Shown: positions 1 through 5,883 of the stretch, piece by piece
Layout: each line of letters opens with the position of its first letter
How positions within the stretch are numbered: the stretch's first letter is position 1
NCBI GenBank assembly: GCA_031258505.1
Contig: JAIRMT010000044.1
Coordinates: 1 to 9,057, forward strand
Length of the DNA stretch: 9,057 nucleotides
Source: Treponema sp.
GTDB lineage: Bacteria > Spirochaetota > Spirochaetia > Treponematales > Breznakiellaceae
Direction: 5' to 3'
The notes under the pieces: generated by a model
The model's database searches: none
What the model saw: the letters and a program-made list of their open reading frames with translations, nothing else
Told to the model about the DNA's origin: nothing
Translations under genes and position numbers: made by a program

Positions 1-814
1 AGTAGCAGCGGGGCAGGCACGTGTCCAGCGTGAGAGAGATGGTTTCGCCATGCGCGCATTTGATGATGGTCGTTACCACATCGCCCTGCGCAAACTTCAG
101 ACCCGCGTCCTTACCATTGTGACCTTGCTCGGCGGCAAGGTATGCGCTCAGGCCAGCGGCTTTTGACGAGACAGAGTTCAGCGTCAGCATGCGGTTCCCT
201 CGGTTAATGTTCAGCACCTGCGCGATTGGTCCCAGTTCGTGTGTGGGATAGTTCTCACAGTTGCGGTGGAGGTAGTTGTCGAAACGGTAGTGCCGGTTCT
301 CGCGGCCATGCGCAACCTCGTCGCGCAGGTCGTGGCGGTAACCGCCCTGACAGTGTACCACTTCGCCGAAGACTCCTTGGCGTACCATGTTCAGTACCAT
401 AAGCTCGTAACGTCCGTAGCAGCAGTTTTCCAGCATCATGCAGTGCATACCAGTATCCTCATGAACGCGCACAAGCCGCCAGCAATCCTCGATTGAATAG
501 GACGCGCCGACCTCGCAGGCAACATACTTGCCTGCGTACATTGCCTCGCAAGCAAGGTCGATATGCGGCGTCCATCCCGTAGTTATCAGCACTGCGTCGA
601 TCTCTTGATCGAGTACCCGACGGTAATCCGCGCATACGAGAGGCCGCTTCTGGCCAGCTCTGACTACGCTTTCGGCTGCGGCAAGTCTGCGATCCTCATA
701 CGAATCGCAGACCGCCAGTACCTTGATGTTTTTGCGGGGCAGGACGCACGCCTCAAGCAGATTGAGTCCGCGTCCTCCCAGCCCGATAATTCCAATGTTG
801 AGCAGTTCTTCCAT
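1..814 (-). CDS. Gfo/Idh/MocA-family oxidoreductase, GH109-like (3' end cut off by the window)
   Basis: The 271 codons visible on the minus strand start at ATG 814-812. The frame stays open to the window edge, so the C-terminus is missing. The N-terminus is a Rossmann NAD(P)-binding fold: a hydrophobic strand, then GLGGRG (residues 11-16), and an acidic end to the second strand at CDS (36-38). Later come EVGAS (101-105), ENCCYGR (129-135), NMVRQGVFGE (142-151), YRHDLR (159-164) and YPTHELGPIAQ (189-199), then LNINRGNR. From family knowledge, these blocks match the GH109 group of NAD-dependent retaining glycosidases and close relatives, better than ordinary sugar dehydrogenases. The usual EKP lysine is replaced by V102. 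The gene follows the YtcP-like permease by 16 bases. AAGGAG (832-827) overlaps that gene's stop, and a closer TAGGG lies at 823-819. It probably acts in the cytoplasm on the imported sugar. The family is secure; glycosidase activity and substrate are inferred. Confidence 0.88.
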   Translation of the reverse strand, partial: MEELLNIGIIGLGGRGLNLLEACVLPRKNIKVLAVCDSYEDRRLAAAESVVRAGQKRPLVCADYRRVLDQEIDAVLITTGWTPHIDLACEAMYAGKYVACEVGASYSIEDCWRLVRVHEDTGMHCMMLENCCYGRYELMVLNMVRQGVFGEVVHCQGGYRHDLRDEVAHGRENRHYRFDNYLHRNCENYPTHELGPIAQVLNINRGNRMLTLNSVSSKAAGLSAYLAAEQGHNGKDAGLKFAQGDVVTTIIKCAHGETISLTLDTCLPRCY

Positions 815-830
815 TATACCCTATTACTCC

Positions 831-1727
831 TTAGCCCTTGACTGAGCCGATCATGACACCCTTTATAAAATATTTCTGTACAAAGGGATAGATCGCAATC
901 ACTGGTACCAGAGTAACCACAATGAGCGAATACTTGATCACTGCTGCAGCCTCAGCAAGACGCATCTGCATCTCAGGGTCAGACACTGTGGAAGGATCGA
1001 TCTGGGTTGCCATGAGTATATCGCGCAGGAAAATCGTCAATGGATAGAGGCTCTTGTTGTTTAGGTAGATCATCGCATTGAAGTAGGCGTTCCAATGCCC
1101 CACGCCGTAGAACAAGACTAGCACAGCAATGATGGCTTGCGAGAGGGGCAGCACGATGCGCAGGTAGTAGCCAATGTCGCTGCAGCCGTCGATCTTCGCG
1201 GCGTCCAGCATCTCGCCGGGGATGCTGTTCTGGATAAAGGTCTTGGCAATGATCATGTTATAGACGCCGATTGAACCGGGTATCAGGAGCGCCCAGGGTG
1301 TGTTGAGCATACCGAGGTTGCGAATCAGCATATAGCTGGGGATCATGCCGCCGTTGAAGAACATCGTGAAGGTAAACATGAGCATGAAGATGTTGCGTCC
1401 GGGAACGTCGGAACGGGACAGACAGTATGCGGTTGTCATGGTCATAACGATGTTGATTATGGTACCGGCGACGGTATAAAAGAGCGAGTTGCGGAAGCCC
1501 AGCCACACTGTTGTCGTATTAAACACAGTACGGTAGCCTTCGAGACTCAGGTCAACTGGCAGCAGTACCACGCGCCCGGACTGAACTGCGGTGCCAGAGG
1601 AGAATGACGCTGATATTACGAAGATGCAGGGATACAGCACGATGAGGAAGAACAGTGTCAGAAAGATAAAGATGAGGGTGTAAAAGATACGGTCGCCCGC
1701 TGTGGTTTTTTTCAGGTTAAGTGCCAT
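831..1727 (-). CDS. ytcP: Carbohydrate ABC transporter permease, YtcP/LplC type
   Basis: This 298-residue inner-membrane protein is one half of the pore of a carbohydrate importer (MalG-type, binding-protein-dependent transport family). About six membrane segments are visible. The first is at residues 15-37, followed by others near 80-103, 112-135, 145-162, 196-215 and 264-284. The EAA loop that docks the ATPase reads LDAAKIDGCSDIGYYLRIVLP (174-194), carrying the conserved DG and LP. The block FFNGGMIPSYMLIRNLG (123-139) and the tail QKYFIKGVMIGSVKG (284-298) are typical of the YtcP/LplC subfamily, and the length is normal. The start ATG has GGAGG (1738-1734) six bases upstream. It lies 12 bases after the LplB-like gene and 16 before the oxidoreductase gene, so it sits inside one operon. 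The substrate cannot be read from the sequence. Automatic labels such as aldouronate transport would be guesses here. Confidence 0.95.
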   Translation of the reverse strand: MALNLKKTTAGDRIFYTLIFIFLTLFFLIVLYPCIFVISASFSSGTAVQSGRVVLLPVDLSLEGYRTVFNTTTVWLGFRNSLFYTVAGTIINIVMTMTTAYCLSRSDVPGRNIFMLMFTFTMFFNGGMIPSYMLIRNLGMLNTPWALLIPGSIGVYNMIIAKTFIQNSIPGEMLDAAKIDGCSDIGYYLRIVLPLSQAIIAVLVLFYGVGHWNAYFNAMIYLNNKSLYPLTIFLRDILMATQIDPSTVSDPEMQMRLAEAAAVIKYSLIVVTLVPVIAIYPFVQKYFIKGVMIGSVKG

Positions 1728-1739
1728 ACGTTTCCTCCG

Positions 1740-2696
1740 TTAGAAAATGCCGCTGCCGTTGAGTCGCTTGCTGCCCCAGTTTGCTACTACCAGCAAGAAG
1801 AAGTTGATCACTGAGTTGAACATGCCGATAGCCGCGGATAGCGAGAAGTCATTGATACCAGCGGCGAGTCCCACTTTATACACATACGTAGATATAACTT
1901 CACTGTAGTTGAGGTTAAGGCTGTTCTGCATGAGCAAGGTTTTCTCAAAGGCGACATTCATAATGCCGCCGACCGCGAGAATCAGCATGATGCTTGCTGT
2001 TGGCATGATGCAGGGAATGTCAACATATAACACCCGCTGGAAGCGCGTCGCGCCGTCCACCAGCGCGGCTTCGTGGAGTGTGGGGTCAACGTTGGACAGA
2101 GCCGCGAAGTAGATGATTGATCCGTAACCTGTGCTTTGCCATACGCCTGACCACACATAGATATGCTTGAAGTTTGCGCCGTCGGCGAAGAGGTCGGTCG
2201 GCATGGTGTTGGTGAGGAACATGAAGAGGCTTCCGTAGAGTCCATTGCGATTGTTCAGCACCTGAAAGATGAGGCCGACCATAACCACTGTGGAGATAAA
2301 GTAGGGAATATAGGTAACGGTCTGGATGAGCTTTTGGTAGGACTTGAGGGGCAAGGCATTAAGGAAAAGCGCGAAGATGATGGGGAGCGGGAAGGTAACG
2401 AGCAGGCTGTAGAAGGAGAGTGTCAAGGTATTGGTTAAGACCTGACTGAAACGATATGACTGAAAGAAGCGTCTGAAGTTGTCGAAGCCGACCCAGGGGC
2501 TGCCGAACATGCCGAGTGCGAAGTTGTATTTCTTAAAAGCGATGACGAGTCCGCCCATAGGCCCGTAGGCGAAAATCAGCAGATAGGTGATTGGCAGTAC
2601 CAGCAAGAGGTATATCTGCCACCGCGCCTTTATGTTAAGTTTGAGCCGCTCGCGCAGCCGCGCCTTGAGTTCCGGCGTTAATGTTGTTGTCTGCAT
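1740..2696 (-). CDS. lplB: Carbohydrate ABC transporter permease, LplB type
   Basis: This is a 318-residue MalF-like permease and the partner of the YtcP-type permease downstream. A basic cytoplasmic N-terminus (residues 11-26) leads into the first membrane segment (28-45). The block AYGPMGGLVIAFKKYNF (43-59) and the following GSPWVGFDNFRRFF (65-78) are hallmarks of the LplB family. The EAA loop is LHEAALVDGATRFQRVLYVDIP (207-228), where the ATPase would bind. The C-terminus NWGSKRLNGSGIF closely matches the family's usual N(...)S(...)GIF ending. Length is normal. The start ATG (2696-2694) is preceded by AAGGAAAGG (2709-2701) at suitable spacing. The 93-base gap to the binding-protein gene upstream holds a strong stem-loop (2730-2780), so expression may be stepped down relative to that gene. 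Family call firm; transported sugar unknown. Confidence 0.95.
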   Translation of the reverse strand: MQTTTLTPELKARLRERLKLNIKARWQIYLLLVLPITYLLIFAYGPMGGLVIAFKKYNFALGMFGSPWVGFDNFRRFFQSYRFSQVLTNTLTLSFYSLLVTFPLPIIFALFLNALPLKSYQKLIQTVTYIPYFISTVVMVGLIFQVLNNRNGLYGSLFMFLTNTMPTDLFADGANFKHIYVWSGVWQSTGYGSIIYFAALSNVDPTLHEAALVDGATRFQRVLYVDIPCIMPTASIMLILAVGGIMNVAFEKTLLMQNSLNLNYSEVISTYVYKVGLAAGINDFSLSAAIGMFNSVINFFLLVVANWGSKRLNGSGIF

Positions 2697-2729
2697 AGCC
2701 TTTCCTTCTTTATATAGGGTAATGAGACA

Positions 2730-2780
2730 AGCTCGCGGCGCTGAGAGCGAGTAAGCTCTGACTCTCAGCGCCGATGAGCT
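2730..2780 (-). promoter_or_regulatory. Intercistronic stem-loop between binding-protein and permease genes
   Basis: A perfect 11-base stem pairs GGCGCTGAGAG (2737-2747) with CTCTCAGCGCC (2762-2772) around a 14-base loop. An outer AGCTC/GAGCT pair (2730-2734 with 2776-2780) extends it across a small internal loop. In the direction of the operon it begins ten bases after the TAA stop of the binding-protein gene and is not followed by a T-run. It is therefore probably not a full terminator. By analogy with the malE-malF gap, it likely protects the upstream mRNA from 3' decay or attenuates the permease genes. On the opposite strand it is followed by TTTTT (2784-2788) and could stop antisense transcription. 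Confidence 0.75.
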
Positions 2781-2789
2781 GCGTTTTTC

Positions 2790-4457
2790 TTATTTCACGC
2801 GGTCGTAAGCAGCCTGCGCTGTGTTCAGCCAGGTCTGGAGACCCATATTGTTTAGATCGCGTAGGTAGTTGTTCCAGAGCGTGTCGTTGTTGATGTCCCG
2901 CGCGCCGGTGATGAACTCGGCGACGGCTTGCAGCACATATTCCCCAACATTGACGATGACCTCGACGTTCTGCTCGGCTTCTCTAGCCGTGTACTTCAAC
3001 GGCTGCGGCAAGATGTGCTGTGGGTGGGCGTCGAGATAGAACTGGTAGTTGTATCCATTAACCATTGCCGCGTAGGAGTCTGGCTTATAGGGCGCCATGA
3101 AGCTGCCGCGGGTATTGCCCTGCTGCATGGAGGCATAGCGCGGGCCTTGGTTATGCCAGAACTTGTTGGAAGGCGAGTTCCAGATGTCGGTCATTTCGAC
3201 AATGGACAGGGATGGATAGATACCCATGGCAACATAGGCGTTGCTTTCTTTGGCAAGGTCTTCTGGTTTCCGGGACCAGTCAACGCCTTCCTCGCCGAAG
3301 CGCTGGATGATGGAGATTGTGTTGTCAAGCATTGAATCCATTACTTTGAAGGCAAGGTCTTTGTCCCGCGCTTTGGAAGTGATAAACGTGCTGTTGTTTG
3401 GAATAAAGCCTAAGTAGGGGCTGTAGGCAAGACCATCTGGACCTTTGAACGGAGGCACCATCCGCATTTCAGCGAAGTTGGCGTTGTTATCTACAGACGC
3501 CTGCGGCCAGTTGCTGAGACTTCCGGCAGTGGCGAAGCCTACAATCTGAGGATTGTTATTCAAATCAGCGCGGTACTGCTGCTGGTCATTGGTGAAGACT
3601 GAGGGCGACAGAGTGCCGTCCTTGTACAGGGTGTTAAGGTACTGCAAGCCTTTGCGGTAATTTGCATCGGTAAAGGGCGCGATAACCTTAGCGCCGGTGT
3701 CGTCAAGCGTAAAACCATTCAGCAAGCCGCAGAAGATGAACGAGTTCATAAGCGGCAGGATCGGATTTTCGCCATACGTGGCCCTGAACCAGCCAGTGAT
3801 GCCGATTTCGTCCTTGCGGCCATTGCCGTTAGGATCGCGGTCGCGGAAGGCGATGAGGGTCTGTCGGAATTCTTCGGTGGTGCTGGGAACGGGCAGGCCG
3901 AGCTTATCGAGCCATGCTTTGTTGATGTACTGGCGGGAGGGCGTCAGGTTCCATGTCTCAGGCTCATAACGGGCGAGGTTATAGACATGCCCATCGGCGG
4001 CGGTGATGAACCGCAAGTAGTTTTGCCGGTCATCTTCCGGTATTTTGTAAAAGTTCGGGGCAGTGGCTGGGCTGGCGAGGTACTTATCGAGCTGAATGAA
4101 CGCGCCTTTGCTTCCGTAGTCGAAAATTGACTCGGCCGTGAGGTCATCGGTGATGATAACGTCAGGCAGGTCGTTAGACGCAACCATGAGCGACACCTTA
4201 GTTCTGATGTCTGCCGGCGCTTCGGGCAACATATAGAACTGGATTTCGATGTTGTGCAGATTTTCAAGATACTTGGTTAAGTAGTTGTTCTTGTAATCTG
4301 TGATGAAGGAGTTTGACTCCATCCCGATGACCAATACCGGCTTACCGCTGCTTGTTGTTGGAGCGCTGGTAGTTCCTGACTGGGCGCCACTAGCGAAGAC
4401 CATTCCCGCTGCCAAGAGCAGACAGGAAGCCATAAAAACGATCTTTTTCAAAGACAT
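2790..4457 (-). CDS. Extracellular solute-binding protein, LipO/YtcQ type (sugar ABC importer)
   Basis: This 555-residue exported protein captures the sugar for the two permeases downstream. The signal peptide has basic SLKK, a hydrophobic stretch (residues 6-21) and a likely signal peptidase I site after VFA22. There is no well-placed lipobox, because Cys12 sits too early in the hydrophobic core. A serine/threonine-rich linker (24-39) follows. The mature part holds family blocks: INKAWLDKLGLPVPSTTEEF (178-197), a calcium-loop-like DRDPNGNGRKDEIG (206-219), FGEEGVDW (387-394), and a C-terminal helix-rich block from residue 484 that includes QNVEVIVNVGEYVLQA (496-511). Length matches the family, roughly 500-560 residues. 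AGGAGG (4468-4463) lies five bases before the ATG. It is the first gene of the minus-strand operon. The ligand is not predictable. The GH109-like neighbour hints at an oligosaccharide, perhaps with amino sugars. Confidence 0.94.
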   Translation of the reverse strand: MSLKKIVFMASCLLLAAGMVFASGAQSGTTSAPTTSSGKPVLVIGMESNSFITDYKNNYLTKYLENLHNIEIQFYMLPEAPADIRTKVSLMVASNDLPDVIITDDLTAESIFDYGSKGAFIQLDKYLASPATAPNFYKIPEDDRQNYLRFITAADGHVYNLARYEPETWNLTPSRQYINKAWLDKLGLPVPSTTEEFRQTLIAFRDRDPNGNGRKDEIGITGWFRATYGENPILPLMNSFIFCGLLNGFTLDDTGAKVIAPFTDANYRKGLQYLNTLYKDGTLSPSVFTNDQQQYRADLNNNPQIVGFATAGSLSNWPQASVDNNANFAEMRMVPPFKGPDGLAYSPYLGFIPNNSTFITSKARDKDLAFKVMDSMLDNTISIIQRFGEEGVDWSRKPEDLAKESNAYVAMGIYPSLSIVEMTDIWNSPSNKFWHNQGPRYASMQQGNTRGSFMAPYKPDSYAAMVNGYNYQFYLDAHPQHILPQPLKYTAREAEQNVEVIVNVGEYVLQAVAEFITGARDINNDTLWNNYLRDLNNMGLQTWLNTAQAAYDRVK

Positions 4458-4479
4458 AATGTCCTCCTAAAATAGTTGT

Positions 4480-4503
4480 TGGAAATCTTGAATGCGATTT
4501 CCA
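4480..4503. promoter_or_regulatory. Perfect inverted repeat in the leader of the sugar operon (candidate operator)
   Basis: TGGAAATC (4480-4487) and GATTTCCA (4496-4503) are perfect 8-base inverted arms around an 8-base spacer. The site lies 12 bases upstream of the AGGAGG ribosome-binding site of the binding-protein gene (4457-2790), where a sugar-responsive repressor could block the promoter or early elongation. Upstream on the minus strand only weak promoter elements are visible, for example TTGCTC (4537-4532) and TAAGCT (4514-4509) with 17-base spacing. The site loosely resembles a LacI-family operator but lacks the exact central CG spacing. The repeat is certain; the operator role is inferred. 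Confidence 0.45.
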
Positions 4504-4557
4504 TGTTTAGCTTAACGCGCTTTTTTATGGAGAGCAAGAAAAAACGCAAACCGCAGC

Positions 4558-4682
4558 GACATTGTTCCTATTCACGGTGTCAGTGCCAGACACCTTGTGC
4601 GTGTTTGGCACTTTGTGTGTCTCTGTCCCTGAGTGCTAGGCGAGGTCTCTGTCCACTGAGCGCTAGACATTGTTCCTGTTCA
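4558..4682. repeat. REP-like cluster of short direct and inverted repeats
   Basis: This 125-base stretch is built of repeated pieces. GACATTGTTCCTATTCA (4558-4574) recurs at 4666-4682 with one mismatch. CTCTGTCCCTGAGTGCTAG (4621-4639) recurs at 4647-4666 with one insertion and one substitution. AGTGCCAGACAC (4582-4593) pairs with GTGTTTGGCACT (4601-4612) across a 7-base loop, with one G-T wobble. GGTGTC (4576-4581) can pair instead with GACACC (4589-4594), an alternative and mutually exclusive hairpin. The GGTGTC...GACACC style recalls REP sequences mobilised by REP-associated transposases, but no such gene is in the window. The cluster separates the two divergent promoters. It encodes no convincing protein. 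Confidence 0.7.
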
Positions 4683-4718
4683 ACAACCAGTAGAAATATC
4701 CCCTGGCTCTTGACGCGC

Positions 4719-4747
4719 TTGATCAAATGATATTAGTTTATTATAAC
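4719..4747 (+). promoter_or_regulatory. Sigma-70-type promoter of the iron-uptake operon
   Basis: TTGATC (4719-4724) serves as a -35 box and TATAAC (4742-4747) as a -10 box matching five of six consensus bases. They are separated by the ideal 17 bases. Transcription would start near 4754, giving a leader of about 45 bases before the ATG at 4798. The surrounding region is clearly more AT-rich than the genes. A palindrome begins two bases after the -10 box, which suggests repression at this promoter. Confidence 0.6.
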
Positions 4748-4748
4748 A

Positions 4749-4776
4749 TTTTTAGTTTGTTATTGCTAACTAAAAA
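4749..4776. promoter_or_regulatory. Palindromic candidate operator for a metal-dependent repressor
   Basis: TTTTTAGTT (4749-4757) and AACTAAAAA (4768-4776) are perfect 9-base inverted arms around a 10-base centre. The inner 22 bases, beginning TTAGTT and ending AACTAA, are similar in size and end sequence to operators of the DtxR/IdeR/TroR group. They do not match the classic Fur box closely. The site covers the expected transcription start of the siderophore-uptake operon. A partial copy, TTAGTTTATTAT (4733-4744), sits 19 bases upstream of the matching TTAGTTTGTTAT (4752-4763). No regulator gene is in the window, so the repressor's identity is inferred. Confidence 0.5.
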
Positions 4777-4783
4777 CATTATT

Positions 4784-4790
4784 AAGGAGA
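4784..4790 (+). promoter_or_regulatory. Ribosome-binding site that fixes the start at 4798
   Basis: AAGGAGA lies seven bases before the ATG at 4798. This near-ideal site supports that start for the iron-binding lipoprotein and its long N-terminal signal region. Confidence 0.8.
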
Positions 4791-4797
4791 TTGTGTT

Positions 4798-5883
4798 ATG
4801 AAAAAGAACCCTACAGCCCTTTCGGGCGAGTGGGCGGCAAAAACCATCTTGGTCTTAGCCCTCATGCTCTTGCCGGCGCTAGCCTGTTTCGGCAAAGGCA
4901 AAACCCAGCCAGCTTCCACTGAACCGGCAGCCGCCACGCCTGCGGGAGGAGCCGATTCAGTCGAATATCCTATCGTAATCCGGCACGCCTTTGGTGAAAC
5001 TGTCATTAAGAGCAAGCCTCAGCGGGTTGCTACAATTCAGTGGGCTAATCAGGATGTGGCTCTTGCGCTTGGCGTTGTCCCGGTGGGCTTTTCAGCGGCA
5101 AACTATGGCGTTCTGGACGACAGCGGCATTCTGCCCTGGACTGCGAAAAAATTGGAAGAGCTGGGCGTCAAGAACCCTAATGTATTCAGGGACACGGATG
5201 GTCTGGACTTTGAGGCTATAGCCGATTGCCGACCCGACATCATTCTCGCGGCTTATTCAGGCATTACAAAGGAGGATTACGATCTGCTCACCCAGATAGC
5301 TCCCGTAGTCGCCTATCCGTCAAAACCCTGGGTAACCACATGGCGCGAACAGATTTTGTATAACGCCAGAGGAATGGGCTTGGAAGCGGAAGGCCGGCGC
5401 TACATTGCTGAACTGGAGGCGCTGATCGCGGCAAAGGTAGCTGAACATCCCGAAATTAAAGGCGCGAAAATCACCTGGGTAAACTTTTCAGCGACGGATA
5501 TGTCTCAGTTTCATATATACACACTGGTTGATCCACGAGGTTCTTTTCTGACTGGGGAGCTTGGCATGGAATATCCCGCGAGTGTTCTCAACGCGATTAG
5601 CGACCCAACGGTTTACTCCATGCGCTTCAGCGCGGAAAGCGCGGATGTGCTGAATGATCTGGATGTTATTATCGGGTATGGCGGGGAAGAATTGTATAAA
5701 GCGATAAAAGCCGATCTGGTATATGGCTCAATTCCCGCCATTCAGAAAGGCGCGGTCGTGTTTATTGATGACCTCACCTTGTCGGCTGCCGGTACGCCCG
5801 GACCTCTGTCCATTCCGTATACTATTGATGCGTACATTAGCCTGATTGCGGCGGCTGTTCAAAAAAGTAATGGGCAAAACTGA
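4798..5883 (+). CDS. Iron-siderophore ABC transporter, substrate-binding lipoprotein (FepB/FhuD type)
   Basis: This 361-residue binding protein is predicted to capture a ferric-siderophore-type ligand and hand it to the FecCD permeases. The signal peptide has an N-terminal KK, a hydrophobic core (residues 16-28) and a lipobox PALAC with Cys30 as the lipid-attachment residue. An alanine/proline-rich linker (35-52) follows. The ligand-binding fold begins near residue 58. PQRVATIQWANQDVALALGVVPVG (74-97), FEAIADCRPDIILAAYSGI (138-156) and LLTQIAPVVAY (163-173) are typical of this binding-protein superfamily, and PWVTTWREQI (177-186) is close to the FhuD-like branch. The C-terminal GTPGPLSIPYTIDAY also fits. 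It is the first gene of the plus-strand operon, and its end overlaps the next gene by 14 bases. Haem or vitamin B12 ligands are possible alternatives, but no cobalamin riboswitch is present in the short leader. Confidence 0.92.
   Translation: MKKNPTALSGEWAAKTILVLALMLLPALACFGKGKTQPASTEPAAATPAGGADSVEYPIVIRHAFGETVIKSKPQRVATIQWANQDVALALGVVPVGFSAANYGVLDDSGILPWTAKKLEELGVKNPNVFRDTDGLDFEAIADCRPDIILAAYSGITKEDYDLLTQIAPVVAYPSKPWVTTWREQILYNARGMGLEAEGRRYIAELEALIAAKVAEHPEIKGAKITWVNFSATDMSQFHIYTLVDPRGSFLTGELGMEYPASVLNAISDPTVYSMRFSAESADVLNDLDVIIGYGGEELYKAIKADLVYGSIPAIQKGAVVFIDDLTLSAAGTPGPLSIPYTIDAYISLIAAAVQKSNGQN

Noticed and set aside
239..841. Plus-strand open frames at 239-496 and 563-841
   Set aside because: They lie antisense to the oxidoreductase gene, which has clear family motifs across the same span. 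Their translations show no recognisable domains.
2928..3335. Plus-strand open frame of 135 codons
   Set aside because: It is antisense to the C-terminal half of the solute-binding protein, whose conserved blocks explain the sequence. It has no ribosome-binding site and no family features.
4422..4424. Cys12 of the sugar-binding protein as a lipoprotein attachment site
   Set aside because: Only about six residues separate it from the basic N-terminus, so the hydrophobic core would be too short. A signal peptidase I site after VFA22 fits better.
4710..4715. TTGACG as the -35 box of the iron operon
   Set aside because: No good -10 box lies 16-18 bases downstream. TTGATC at 4719 with TATAAC at 4742 has the correct 17-base spacing.
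4476..4730. Plus-strand open frame of 84 codons in the intergenic region
   Set aside because: It is made of the REP-like repeats, giving a Cys/Ser/Leu-rich product. It has no convincing ribosome-binding site and no family resemblance.
4748..4797. Cobalamin riboswitch ahead of the binding-protein gene
   Set aside because: The predicted leader is only about 45 bases, and no B12-box-like element is visible in it. This also weakens a vitamin B12 role for the transporter.
5846..5848. TTG as start of the first FecCD permease
   Set aside because: It would lengthen the overlap with the lipoprotein gene and has no better Shine-Dalgarno sequence. The ATG at 5870 gives a normal FecCD N-terminus. The TTG cannot be fully excluded.
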